From Nitrospinota bacterium (GTDB lineage: Bacteria > JADFOP01 > DATKYB01): DNA of 17,043 nucleotides. How positions within the stretch are numbered: the first letter of the stretch is position 1; every line of letters starts with the position of its first letter. This document shows positions 1 to 7,400 of this stretch, one piece after another. The stretch spans positions 1 through 17,043 of the forward strand of contig DATKYB010000015.1 in NCBI GenBank assembly GCA_035528715.1, read 5' to 3'. The notes beneath the pieces were generated by a model, which saw nothing but the letters and a program-made list of their open reading frames with translations, was not told the DNA's origin and did not search any database. The position numbers and the translations under genes were made by a program.

Positions 1-1145
1 TCAAACTCTTTAAAATTTAGAGGTCGATTATCCAGTGCAGAGGGAAGCCTGAAACCATATTCAACCAAGGTCTCCTTTCGTGATCTATCTCCTTTATACA
101 TACCTCCTATCTGGGGGATACCCACATGGCTTTCATCAGCAAAGAGGAGAAAATCATCGGGAAAATAGCTGAGAAGCGTAGCTGGCGGTTCCCCTGGTCT
201 CCTTCCATCCAGATGCCTTGAATAGTTCTCGATTCCTGAGCACGAACCTGTCTCTCTTATAACCTCCATATCAAACCTTGTCCTCTGCTCCAATCTCTGC
301 GCCTCGAGGAGCTTATTCTGGTCTTTTAGTTTTTTTAGTTCCTCTTCTAATTCCTCTTTTATTTTTTCAATCGCCCGAAGCAGATTACTCTTTGTTGTCA
401 CATAATGACTTCCAGGATAGATCCTTATCTTGTTTAATTTTCTAAGGACACTTCCCCTTAAAGGATCAATCTCTGAAATGGAATCGACCATATCGCCAAA
501 GAACTCTATCCTTATGGCCTTATTCCCTTCATAGGCAGGAAAGATATCCACAACATCCCCCCTTACCCTGAAGGTCCCTCTGTGAAAATCGATATCATTC
601 CTTTTGTATTGAATCTCAACAAGCCGATCCAGAAGAAGGTCTCTGGAGATCTCCATCTGGTTCTGGAAGAGAAAGAGCATGCCCTGATAATCTTCTGGTG
701 AGCCTATGCCGTAGATACAGGAGACGCTCGCCACGATAAGAACATCTCTTCTCTCCAAGAGGGAGCGGGTGGCTGAGTGCCGCATCTTGTCTATCTTATC
801 GTTAATCGAGGCATCCTTTTCTATGTAGGTGTCTGTTCTGGGGATGTAGGCCTCGGGCTGGTAATAATCATAATAGCTGACAAAATACTCCACGGCATTT
901 TCAGGGAAGAGCTCTTTAAACTCCTCAAAGAGCTGGGCAGCTAAGGTCTTGTTCGGAGCAATCACAAGGGTCGGCCTGTTTATCCTCTCGATGACATTTG
1001 CCATGGTAAAGGTCTTGCCTGAGCCGGTTACACCGAGGAGAACCTGATGCTCCAAGCCCTGCTCCAAGCCTTGGGCAAGCTGGTCAATGGCCTCGGGCTG
1101 ATCCCCTTTTGGTTTAAAATCTGACACTATTTTAAAAGAATTCAT
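1..1145 (-). CDS. uvrB: UvrABC excinuclease subunit B, N-terminal part (cut by window edge)
   Basis: The reverse strand from the ATG at 1145 gives 381 codons that run off the left edge; full UvrB is about 660-680 residues. UvrB is the damage-verifying, helicase-fold subunit of nucleotide excision repair, loaded by UvrA and recruiting UvrC. Seen directly: an N-terminal GDQPEAI segment, the Walker A loop GVTGSGKT near residues 38-45, the beta-hairpin region rich in tyrosines ([14 protein letters not shown]) that clamps DNA, and the Walker B-like motif ADESH followed by [15 protein letters not shown]. The gene lies 102 bp downstream of pabBC on the same strand and may be co-transcribed. Its own Shine-Dalgarno is weak. 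No frameshift is visible in the part present. Confidence 0.96.
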   Translation of the reverse strand, partial: MNSFKIVSDFKPKGDQPEAIDQLAQGLEQGLEHQVLLGVTGSGKTFTMANVIERINRPTLVIAPNKTLAAQLFEEFKELFPENAVEYFVSYYDYYQPEAYIPRTDTYIEKDASINDKIDKMRHSATRSLLERRDVLIVASVSCIYGIGSPEDYQGMLFLFQNQMEISRDLLLDRLVEIQYKRNDIDFHRGTFRVRGDVVDIFPAYEGNKAIRIEFFGDMVDSISEIDPLRGSVLRKLNKIRIYPGSHYVTTKSNLLRAIEKIKEELEEELKKLKDQNKLLEAQRLEQRTRFDMEVIRETGSCSGIENYSRHLDGRRPGEPPATLLSYFPDDFLLFADESHVGIPQIGGMYKGDRSRKETLVEYGFRLPSALDNRPLNFKEF

Positions 1146-1247
1146 ATCATTATTTTATCTCAAAGGGATGTGGTTAGCAAGAGTGGGAAGATGTGACTTT
1201 CCTGTTCACTTTTAATAAATGTCGCTTTAAAAAAATTTTTAACACCA

Positions 1248-3095
1248 TCAAATAAATTTATCTGAAAGATTGACCTTTATTATTCCTCTGACTGAATTAC
1301 AGAGATATATCTTTTCAGATGTTCTTAAATCATTTAAGGTGATGATATCCTCTTTCACATTTTTTCTCTTCCTCAGGATATACTGACGCATTACCCCATT
1401 CAGCAAACCACAATCCACAGGTGGAGTAATGAATTTTCCATTTCTCCTTATGAAAATGTTACTGATGCAGCCCTCTGTAATCTCTCCTCTCTCATTGGTA
1501 AAAATCAAATCTGTTAAACCCATTCTTTGTGCTTTTAAGTACAGCTTATCATAGATATCGCGATTGGTTGTTTTATGGAAAAGAAAGATATTTTTGGAAT
1601 CCATTTTTTTATTGGATAAAGCAATAAATCCATCGTCTTTTTTGCTGATGCCCAGTTTTACATTCTCAATAGAAAATTTTCCACTTTTATCAACAAGAAC
1701 TCTTACTTTATATCTCTCTTCATTATCTAATTGCTCAGCATTTTGTTTCAGAGAGACGAAAAACTCTTCAGAATCAAAGGAAAACCCGAAATATTCTGCG
1801 CTTTGCTTTAACCTCTGTATATGAGGCTTGAGCAGCCAATATTTCCCCTTATAATAGAGGATGGTTTCAAGTAATTTAAATTCCTGCACCACCTCAGTTA
1901 AAAACCTCATTTTCAGGGAGCATTCTCTATATTCATCCTCTGCTTTTGAATCCCAGACAATCCCACTGCCAATACCCATAACCCCCTTGTTCTCCTTAAT
2001 AACAGGTGTCCTGATGGCTATGTTGAACACTGCTTCTTCATAAGGTGATATATAGCCAATTGCCCCCGTATAAATTCCCCTGTGATCCTTTTCTAATTCA
2101 TTGATGATTTCCATAGACCTGATTTTAGGAGCACCAGTCACAGAACCAGAGGGAAAGAGGCTCTTAAAAATTTCTAAGTATGTTGTTTTTGGCTTTAATT
2201 CTCCCTCTACTGTTGAGGTCATCTGGAAAAGGGTTTCATACCTCTCCACTTCAAAAAGCTTGTTTACTTTCACCGTTCCAATCTCAGATATTTTGCCTAA
2301 ATCATTCCTCAATAAATCGACAATCATTAAATTTTCTGCCCTGTTTTTTTCGCAATTATGTAACAGATTCATATTTTTTCTGTCTTCTGAAAGTGTCCGT
2401 CCCCGTTTCATTGTCCCTTTCATTGGACGGGTTATTATTTTGTTTCCAGATCTTCGAAAAAAAAGTTCTGGCGAATAAGAAATGGTGTGGGTATTTCCGC
2501 TCCTTATATAAGCAGCATAACTGACCCTTTGTTTTTTTCTCAGGTCATCATAGAGGGCCAAGGGAGAGCCTTGAAATGAAAAATGGATATTCCAGGTAAA
2601 GTTGATCTGGTATGTATCTCCTGAACTTATGTAGTTCTTTATCTGTTCTATTTTGCTTTTGTATTCATCTTCGGAAATATTGAGATCAAAACCGCTAATT
2701 TCATATGAGAAGCTTTCAGGGAATAAGTTGTTGTATTCTTCCCATTTAAATTTAGAATCTCTCAGATCAATCATACAGGGGTTTTCAAAGACACCAAACC
2801 AGATTAAAGGATGGGAAAAGCAGACATTAGAGAGGAGGCTTTTAAGTTTCGTTTCAAATGCATACCCTGCTTCATAGGCAATATATCCTGCGACATATAA
2901 GCCCTTTTTTAAAAAACCTTCAATCTCCCTCAATACACTTTCAACCTCGTCTATCTTAGATGTTTTCAATATGCAAAGGGGATGAAGAAAGACAAAAGAC
3001 TTAAAATTTTCTGAATCAGTTTTAACTGTCTCTAAAATGACAAGGTCTTCGCTACCCTGAATTTCTCTATGAAACAATGGAAATAGTTCTTTCAT
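1248..3095 (-). CDS. pabBC: Fused aminodeoxychorismate synthase component I / aminodeoxychorismate lyase
   Basis: The 615-residue protein makes 4-aminobenzoate for folate. Residues 1-405 are the chorismate-binding PabB domain, which forms aminodeoxychorismate. The rest is a class IV PLP aminotransferase-fold PabC domain, which eliminates pyruvate. Seen: RPMKGT at 223-228, where the lysine (K226) in the P-x-K-G-T motif is typical of PabB while TrpE has alanine there; GSVTGAPK at 317-324; EYRECSLK near 388-395; HKTTNR at 507-512 with K508 as probable PLP lysine; and GEITEGCISNIF at 537-548. Such fusions are an established architecture. No pabA glutaminase gene is in the window, so the ammonia-supplying partner must be elsewhere. 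The start at 3095 has only a distant AAAGGA upstream. Confidence 0.93.
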   Translation of the reverse strand: MKELFPLFHREIQGSEDLVILETVKTDSENFKSFVFLHPLCILKTSKIDEVESVLREIEGFLKKGLYVAGYIAYEAGYAFETKLKSLLSNVCFSHPLIWFGVFENPCMIDLRDSKFKWEEYNNLFPESFSYEISGFDLNISEDEYKSKIEQIKNYISSGDTYQINFTWNIHFSFQGSPLALYDDLRKKQRVSYAAYIRSGNTHTISYSPELFFRRSGNKIITRPMKGTMKRGRTLSEDRKNMNLLHNCEKNRAENLMIVDLLRNDLGKISEIGTVKVNKLFEVERYETLFQMTSTVEGELKPKTTYLEIFKSLFPSGSVTGAPKIRSMEIINELEKDHRGIYTGAIGYISPYEEAVFNIAIRTPVIKENKGVMGIGSGIVWDSKAEDEYRECSLKMRFLTEVVQEFKLLETILYYKGKYWLLKPHIQRLKQSAEYFGFSFDSEEFFVSLKQNAEQLDNEERYKVRVLVDKSGKFSIENVKLGISKKDDGFIALSNKKMDSKNIFLFHKTTNRDIYDKLYLKAQRMGLTDLIFTNERGEITEGCISNIFIRRNGKFITPPVDCGLLNGVMRQYILRKRKNVKEDIITLNDLRTSEKIYLCNSVRGIIKVNLSDKFI

Positions 3096-3178
3096 AATCT
3101 TAATAGTGATTCCTTTTAATAAGAAATGGAAATCATTTTATATCAAAGGGGGATACTTTACAAGAGGGGTCTAAAATG

Positions 3179-3349
3179 ACTTTCTTGCTTGCAAAAGCAA
3201 AGGAACCAAAAAAGGACGCCCCGCTGCTTTTTTATACGGTCTTTGCCTTCGCTTGCTCGGAGAAGCAACAAACTCGGGCTCTGCCCTCAAACAGTTCCTT
3301 CTATCATCCTCGCTCACTCGCCCAATCCCTAAAAAGCAGAAGGGGGATT
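3179..3349 (-). repeat. Full-length copy 1 of dispersed intergenic repeat (minus orientation)
   Basis: This fills most of the 338-bp gap between pabBC and the AbiE toxin. Read on the minus strand it starts with a CCCCCTTCTGCTTTTTAGGG box (A-box). A middle part follows (TGTTTGAGGGC, AGAGCCCGAGTTT, TCTCCGAG), then a GGGGCGTCCTTTTTTGGTTC box ending in a TTGCTT/AAGCAA hairpin (B-box). The same order of boxes is found on the plus strand at 7401-7570. An apparent 66-codon reading frame through it (3176-3376) is repeat sequence, not a gene. I see nothing else in the gap. Confidence 0.75.
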
Positions 3350-3433
3350 AAAAAAGAAAAAACTACAAATGAATAATAGGGGAAATTCGGAATAGGTTTT
3401 ATTGAGTTTTGAATTTGGTCATTTGGATTTAGT

Positions 3434-4288
3434 TCAATCTGATGAGGATTCAAAAATGCCTTGCTTTAATTTTTCTAGCTGAATTAGTATTTCATCAAAA
3501 TTATCATTCCTACCAACCATATGGGTAACAAGATGATATTTTGATTCATCACAGGTTTCTACATCGAGTATTTTTTTGATCACTTCTAATGTATCTGTAT
3601 TAGATATTTTTGCCATATCTCGACCAAGAAGTCTAATGCATGCTAATCGAGCATTTGAACCTTCTTCTATAAACAAAGTTGATTCAGTTTCATATAATCG
3701 GTCTAAATTTCCAGCCTCTTCATATTTATTCATTATAAAAAGCAAATCTTCAGCATCTCTTTTTCTCGCTGGATATTTTTCCTTCCAAGATATTAATTTC
3801 ATAATTGCCAATCCTGGAAGAGTAGGAAGTTTAACATAAAGTTCAGGTTCAGAGCTTAATTTTACATTTACAGAGGAGTCGTAAGCCTCTTTAAAGCCAA
3901 GCGTGCTCATAATTATTTCATGTTCTGGGGGCCAACTAATTTTCTTATCTTTATCAGAAATAGGGCCAAAAGGAACTATATCAATGAAAACGTCCTTAAA
4001 AATATATCTTTGTTTCTCTTTATCTTTTGAAAAATTATTATTTGATAACAAAGTTTTTGATAGTCTATTAAATTTATCCCAGTTAGCTACTACTATTCCT
4101 AGGTCTATATCTCTGGTCATTCGAGGAGACTTTATACCAAAGCAATACTCGAGAATAAAATCTCTGGCTGTTGCTCCAACAATAAAGAAAGGAATATCTA
4201 AAGAACTAGCTACTTTATTAAACTCATAAAGGGCATCAACAAACGAGGGCTCAATCTTCTCGGATATATCGAACAATATTTTGTTCAT
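3434..4288 (-). CDS. AbiEii-like nucleotidyltransferase toxin (type IV toxin-antitoxin)
   Basis: The 284-residue protein has a nucleotidyltransferase-fold core: VGATARD at 37-43, TRDIDLG at 58-64 supplying the metal-binding aspartates, and a third acidic position in FIDIVPFG at 101-108. KLISWKE and KRDAEDL follow at 164-182. This motif set is that of AbiEii/AbiGii-type toxins, which transfer nucleotides to an RNA target (tRNA for characterised relatives) and cause growth arrest or abortive infection. The exact target here is unknown. The start codon overlaps the last 38 nt of the upstream antitoxin gene, so the two are translationally coupled, toxin second. Base composition is very AT-rich. 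The C-terminal ~90 residues are unrecognised. A plain AbiEii assignment is likely, while the substrate is inference. Confidence 0.85.
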   Translation of the reverse strand: MNKILFDISEKIEPSFVDALYEFNKVASSLDIPFFIVGATARDFILEYCFGIKSPRMTRDIDLGIVVANWDKFNRLSKTLLSNNNFSKDKEKQRYIFKDVFIDIVPFGPISDKDKKISWPPEHEIIMSTLGFKEAYDSSVNVKLSSEPELYVKLPTLPGLAIMKLISWKEKYPARKRDAEDLLFIMNKYEEAGNLDRLYETESTLFIEEGSNARLACIRLLGRDMAKISNTDTLEVIKKILDVETCDESKYHLVTHMVGRNDNFDEILIQLEKLKQGIFESSSD

Positions 4289-5294
4289 AAATCACCTTTG
4301 CTGTTTCAATATTTCTCTGGTCACCAGTTGCCATAAGGTCTGCATAGATAAGTATTGGATGGACAATTTCTTTATAGTCTTGCCAGGTAACAGGTTTCCA
4401 AAAACGTTTAAGAATTTCTATATCACCATTAATATCTTTTCTTAATCTATGCTCTAATAACAGATCATTGAGATATCTTTGTCTTGTATAGATAGTAATA
4501 TTTTGAGGTTTTAGATATCTTGTTAGTTTTAGAGCAGCAACTTCACCACCCCACTGTGCATATTCATAATTAAGAGTTTGTTGTTCCCACCAACCTGGAT
4601 TACCTCTAAAACGTCCTAATATTAACTTTGGTCTCAATTTTTCTGGATAGTCAACAACCCAACGATTCAATAAATCCTCCTTATTAATCAGCTTATAGCC
4701 ACGTTTTCCCATTTGTAACAGATAACCCATCTCTTTTAAATCTCTTATAACCCACCCAATAGTGCCAAGAGCAACTTCTGCAACTGTTGCAATATCACGG
4801 TATGTCTTGTTTACTAATTCCAAATTACATAAGAAAGCAAAAATAACTTTAAGACCTGTTGGTTTAAAAGCTTGTTTTTGTGGAACCTGCCTGAAAATAT
4901 CAGGAGGTCTATTCCCTTTAACAAAAATAAAAACAGGCGGCTGATTAATATACGCATTACCTGCTGTATCTATAAATTCTATATTATTTTGTTTTAATTG
5001 ATCTGCAATATAATCTGTAGCATGGTTAGTCGCAAGCAAGAGAGGATAAGGAAGTCTTTCTTTATGTTGCTTCAGCAATCCGATTAAGGCCATAGTAATA
5101 TTATTTTTTATCTCTACGCAGAAATTAAATCTCTTGTCATAGGCTGTAATTTGCAATACCTTGTCTATCCTTAGGTTTGGATCAAAATATTCTTCAACTA
5201 CATTAATTACAAAATTGCCAGGCAAAGCAAAGTTCTCCCTGAAAGCTTCCAGAGCAGCCTCAAAAACTTCATCATATCGATACTTATCCCGCAT
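4251..5294 (-). CDS. AbiEi-family antitoxin / transcriptional repressor (type IV toxin-antitoxin)
   Basis: The 347-residue protein matches the AbiEi antitoxin family with a central winged helix-turn-helix (about 146-205, with KTYRDIATVAEVALGTIGWV and a wing near GKRGYKL). The C-terminal half carries WGGEVAALKLT, ITIYTRQRY and HPILIYADLMATGDQRNIETA, conserved in this family. The N-terminal 120 residues contain NFCVEIKNN (58-66), which resembles the E-x-K strand of a restriction-endonuclease-like fold; whether it is catalytic is unknown. AbiEi proteins neutralise the toxin without direct binding and repress their own promoter by binding inverted repeats. Matching operators lie directly upstream. 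The start at 5294 is preceded by AAGGGAT about 6 nt away. Confidence 0.88.
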   Translation of the reverse strand: MRDKYRYDEVFEAALEAFRENFALPGNFVINVVEEYFDPNLRIDKVLQITAYDKRFNFCVEIKNNITMALIGLLKQHKERLPYPLLLATNHATDYIADQLKQNNIEFIDTAGNAYINQPPVFIFVKGNRPPDIFRQVPQKQAFKPTGLKVIFAFLCNLELVNKTYRDIATVAEVALGTIGWVIRDLKEMGYLLQMGKRGYKLINKEDLLNRWVVDYPEKLRPKLILGRFRGNPGWWEQQTLNYEYAQWGGEVAALKLTRYLKPQNITIYTRQRYLNDLLLEHRLRKDINGDIEILKRFWKPVTWQDYKEIVHPILIYADLMATGDQRNIETAKVIYEQNIVRYIRED

Positions 5295-5307
5295 AAATAT
5301 CCCTTTT

Positions 5308-5360
5308 TGTTCAAGATATAAATATGTTCATCTATTGTGAACATATATTTTTTTTGAACA
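5308..5360. promoter_or_regulatory. Compound operator O1 of the abiE-like operon
   Basis: Four copies of the half-site TGTTCA lie at 5308-5313 and 5325-5330 (top strand) and, inverted as TGAACA, at 5338-5343 and 5355-5360. The spacing is 11, 7 and 11 bp. The inner pair extends to perfect 9-bp arms, ATATGTTCA and TGAACATAT. The array covers the candidate -10 and reaches into the spacer towards the -35 of the antitoxin promoter. Autorepression by AbiEi is therefore the obvious reading, since family members bind such inverted repeats. Confidence 0.75.
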
Positions 5361-5368
5361 TAAGTCAA
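5340..5368 (-). promoter_or_regulatory. Candidate promoter of the abiE-like operon
   Basis: On the minus strand there is a TTGACT -35 (5363-5368) and a TATGTT -10 (5340-5345) with a 17-bp spacer, about 45 bp upstream of the antitoxin start. The -10 overlaps the inner palindrome of O1 and the spacer contains its outer half-site, so bound repressor would exclude polymerase. The -10 matches only four of six consensus bases. Confidence 0.5.
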
Positions 5369-5424
5369 GTATTTCTTTAGTTTATTTTTTATAATAAATT
5401 GTAAATAAATGGATTAAATATATT

Positions 5425-5477
5425 TGTTCATAATTTCAAAATGTTCACTATTAATGAACAGAATAAATAATTGAACA
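5425..5477. promoter_or_regulatory. Compound operator O2, same architecture as O1
   Basis: Half-sites lie at 5425-5430, 5442-5447 (TGTTCA), 5455-5460 and 5472-5477 (TGAACA). The 11-7-11 bp spacing is exactly that of O1, although the sequences between the half-sites differ. The centres of O1 and O2 are 117 bp apart, near eleven helical turns. The 64 bp between them are almost pure AT. From 5478 to 5551 I see no gene or clear signal. Confidence 0.7.
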
Positions 5478-5551
5478 AAATCTTAGTTTTTTTGTAACCG
5501 ATTTTTCAGATATTTTCCGAGGTTTAATTTATGATACCGAAATGACAAATG

Positions 5552-5592
5552 CCTCGCTTGCTTGCCCAATCCCTAAAAAGCAGAAGGGGATT
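5552..5592 (-). repeat. Partial dispersed repeat (A-box only, minus orientation)
   Basis: CCCTAAAAAGCAGAAGGGGA and the preceding CTCGCTTGCTTGCCCAAT match the A-box end of the copy at 3310-3349 nearly base for base. The homology continues a little into GAAAGAAAAAACT. It abuts the promoter-bearing leader of the first cassette locus. Confidence 0.65.
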
Positions 5593-5603
5593 TGAAAGAA
5601 AAA

Positions 5604-5690
5604 ACTGCAAGAACCTATTGACCAAATTCCTATTTAAATCTATATTTTACAGTAATACGCAGAAATTTTATGTATAATAATTGTTATACC
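5604..5690 (+). promoter_or_regulatory. Promoter-bearing leader of cassette locus I (attI-like candidate)
   Basis: A TTGACC -35 at 5618-5623 and a TATATT -10 at 5641-5646 are separated by 17 bp and point into the BrnT-like gene. A second TATAAT lies at 5673-5678. The whole block aligns by eye, with roughly four of five bases equal, to the leader at 9932-10018 in front of the third cassette. The similarity stops at GTTATAC (5683-5689), one mismatch from the integron core GTTRRRY. A leader plus promoter ending at such a core is what an attI/Pc region would look like; this is inference. Confidence 0.6.
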
Positions 5691-5701
5691 CAAGGAGCAA
5701 A

Positions 5702-6070
5702 ATGGACTTCCCAAAAAAACTCGGTATTCCCGATTATCAATTCAGGTTGATCTTCGGCAAAACCAAGATTGACTATGACGTTGAAAAGGAAATGGTTAAC
5801 CGTCAAAAGCACGGTTATTCATTAGTAAGCGCAGTTCATTTGCTCGAAAAAGTACTTCTGCCCATCAAGTCAACTCCTTTTGTTACTACCGATGCATTCA
5901 AGGAAAATGAGGAAGTCAGGCACATTCACATGGGAGTAGATGACGAAGGAAATGTGGTTTATATGGTTACCACTATGAGATCAGACGAAACAGTAAGGGT
6001 AATATCGTTCAGAAGGGCTAGCGAGGAAGAACGGGAGTTGTTTTACTCACTTACAGGTTATAAATCGTAA
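5702..6070 (+). CDS. BrnT-like (DUF497) putative ribonuclease toxin, no antitoxin beside it
   Basis: This is a 122-residue protein from the ATG at 5702. AAGGAG at 5692-5697 lies 4 nt before it, so I prefer it to an in-frame TTG at 5681. BrnT toxins have a RelE-like fold and cleave RNA. Family-like features are IDYDVEKEMVNRQKHGYS (23-40), an arginine followed by a strand with a glycine (R73, MGVDDEGNV), TTMRSDETVRVISFRRAS (90-107), and a C-terminal E-rich helix ending in Y. The usual partner brnA, normally directly downstream, is absent; a cassette attC follows the stop instead. It is somewhat longer than typical BrnT (about 90 residues), mainly through extra N-terminal residues. An alternative is a related small DUF4258-type protein. 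Confidence 0.6.
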   Translation: MDFPKKLGIPDYQFRLIFGKTKIDYDVEKEMVNRQKHGYSLVSAVHLLEKVLLPIKSTPFVTTDAFKENEEVRHIHMGVDDEGNVVYMVTTMRSDETVRVISFRRASEEERELFYSLTGYKS

Positions 6071-6118
6071 ACCCAACGACCGCTCATAAACTCGTGCCTG
6101 TGATGCTGAGCATTAGCC
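6071..6118 (+). other. attC-like site 1 (degenerate, short)
   Basis: This starts one base after the BrnT-like stop codon. ACCCAAC (6071-6077) is a perfect RYYYAAC left core. GCTCA (6082-6086) pairs with TGAGC (6107-6111) and ATTAGCC (6112-6118) stands where GTTRRRY is expected. At 48 nt it is shorter than most attC sites, and the right core has A for G plus one further mismatch, so it may be a decayed site. Confidence 0.45.
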
Positions 6119-6139
6119 TTAAACTATAGGGGGTAACTT

Positions 6140-7246
6140 ATGAGGTATTTCTTAGCGGGATGCACTTACCAGATTAGAAGTCTAGAAAAATCCTTAGACA
6201 CGCTTTTCACACAGCTACACGCTGCCTACTTAGGGCCAACTCCATTTTATTGGGAGGAATTCAAACAGATAGCAGTAAGGTTTCTATCCAATACGCCACC
6301 CCACTCGGAACTAAATGAAGCCTACTTCAACAATTTCAATCTCGTGTGGAATCAGCTCCTTGTAAGTCGAAGATTCGACGAGGCAGAGACACTTTGGGAG
6401 ATGGCTCTTGACCCCGCTCTAGAAGTAGAGAAGCGGAAACCTGATCATAAAATCCATAAAGGTACACCGTACTACTTTTGGGGTATGACAGCGATTCTTA
6501 GAGGGGATATCGATAAAGGGTATGCGCTGATGCATCAGGCAGTAGAAGAGGATGTCGCGACTACACAAAATCAGTTCCCCGATACTCCAGCATATGCATT
6601 AGCTACACTCAACTGGGCTAAGCAAGATCAAGCATTCAGACAGTGGGTTCTGGCCCAAGCGCAATTCCTCGATGAAAAGCAGAACAAGTATTCAACTATC
6701 TATTCTCGCCCTTTTACCTTGGAGAACTTCCGACAGCGATTCCTGAGCTCTCCTCCGAGCACCGAGGACGTCTTCCTTTTTGTATATACGGTCGCACGTC
6801 TCATGCGGTTAGGCAATGCACCCGAACATACTGTTCAGAGTCGCTTCGCTGGTCAGCTGTTCATGAGCCTCTTCTCAGACATGCTTGTAGTCATCGAATC
6901 AGCCTTAAAGTTCAAGAATCCCAACGGAAGATCATTCATTAATCACGCTGAATACCTGTCGCAGAAGGCATGTGATCCAATCTCCAATACTAGACTTAGG
7001 GAACTAAATAAAATGTTCAACGACGATTTCGATACAACTCTCACTGAGCTTCTTAATGGTAATTTTAGCTTCCCAGACCAGACGAAGCTTACAAAGCTGC
7101 AGTCCGAGATAGCCATTGCTTATGGTTTGCGGAATAGAGCTTTTCATAATACCTCTCCGACACCAGCTATGTGGCAACGATTTTCAGAAATCATGCAGAT
7201 ACTGTTCAATGTCATGTTCACCATGGTCGACTATGTATATGCCTGA
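6140..7246 (+). CDS. Helical protein with C-terminal HEPN-type RNxxxH motif
   Basis: The 368-residue protein is not recognised as a named family. ATG at 6140 follows AGGGGG (6127-6132) by 7 nt. Residues about 60-160 look like TPR-type helical repeats (FNLVWNQLLVSRRFDEAETLWEMAL, GMTAILRGDIDKGYALMHQAV). Near the C-terminus YGLRNRAFHNTSP contains R331-N-x3-H336, the catalytic pattern of HEPN ribonucleases, set between predicted helices, as in Apea-like or Abi-type HEPN domains. HEPN proteins act as RNases in toxin-antitoxin, abortive-infection and CRISPR-associated systems. The gene sits in an island with an AbiE pair and a BrnT-like toxin, so a defence role is plausible but unproven. It begins 69 nt after the BrnT-like gene, probably on the same transcript. 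Confidence 0.6.
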   Translation: MRYFLAGCTYQIRSLEKSLDTLFTQLHAAYLGPTPFYWEEFKQIAVRFLSNTPPHSELNEAYFNNFNLVWNQLLVSRRFDEAETLWEMALDPALEVEKRKPDHKIHKGTPYYFWGMTAILRGDIDKGYALMHQAVEEDVATTQNQFPDTPAYALATLNWAKQDQAFRQWVLAQAQFLDEKQNKYSTIYSRPFTLENFRQRFLSSPPSTEDVFLFVYTVARLMRLGNAPEHTVQSRFAGQLFMSLFSDMLVVIESALKFKNPNGRSFINHAEYLSQKACDPISNTRLRELNKMFNDDFDTTLTELLNGNFSFPDQTKLTKLQSEIAIAYGLRNRAFHNTSPTPAMWQRFSEIMQILFNVMFTMVDYVYA

Positions 7247-7279
7247 TCTTTCAAAGAGTGTGGACCCAAAATAGAGAGC

Positions 7280-7337
7280 GGCTAACAAGACAATCCAGCC
7301 GATCTCCTTCGTCGGCGTTTGAGTTCAAACGTTTGGC
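7280..7337 (+). other. attC-like site 2 (best preserved of three)
   Basis: The left core is GGCTAAC (7280-7286) and the right core GTTTGGC (7331-7337), each one mismatch from RYYYAAC/GTTRRRY. The 58-nt site contains GCCGA/TCGGC arms (7298-7302, 7312-7316) around CTTCG-like loop sequence. A GTTTGA-GT-TCAAAC palindrome (7317-7330) lies directly before the right core. Length, order of elements and even local sequence (TAACAA, CAGCCGA, CCTTCG, GAGTTCAAACGTT) resemble the attC of classical resistance cassettes such as aadA1, recalled rather than searched. Confidence 0.65.
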
Positions 7338-7345
7338 TTTAGATT

Positions 7346-7400
7346 TTACTCCCTTTCGATTTTTAGTAGGTGACAAGCAAGAAAATCATGGCTTTTTTAA
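7346..7400 (+). repeat. Dispersed repeat A-box plus ATCATGGCTTTTTTAA module
   Basis: TTACTCCCTTTCGATTTTTA with GTAGGTGACAAGCAAG matches the boxes at 9878-9926 and 10832-10878. The following AAAATCATGGCTTTTTTAA recurs at 13786-13804. The similarity to the flank of cassette 3 begins immediately after the attC right core. Confidence 0.65.

Larger units (their letters stand above)
5684..7331 (+). mobile_element. Cassette locus I: two tandem integron-type gene cassettes
   Basis: Cassette 1 (about 5684-6112) carries the BrnT-like gene and cassette 2 (about 6113-7331) the HEPN-motif gene. Both genes point the same way, have short 5' leaders (about 18 and 27 nt) with a Shine-Dalgarno, and are followed by an attC-like imperfect palindrome. 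These are cassette hallmarks. No integrase gene is present, so this would be an orphan attC cluster. Cassette 2 is visibly richer in GC than the AbiE genes beside it, which supports separate origins. Boundaries are inferred from core-site positions. Confidence 0.6.

Noticed and set aside
1060-1090. Tandem 12-bp duplication in uvrB (QGLEQGLE)
   Set aside because: UvrB normally has a similar-length GL-rich stretch before the Walker A loop, so nothing is inserted.
3176-3376. 66-codon plus-strand ORF upstream of the AbiE toxin's 3' end
   Set aside because: It lies wholly in the dispersed repeat, whose copies give similar junk peptides in other places and frames.
4282-4287. TGTTCA half-site at the AbiEii start codon
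   Set aside because: It is a single copy without partner at the 11- or 7-bp spacing and is explained by the codons around the ATG.
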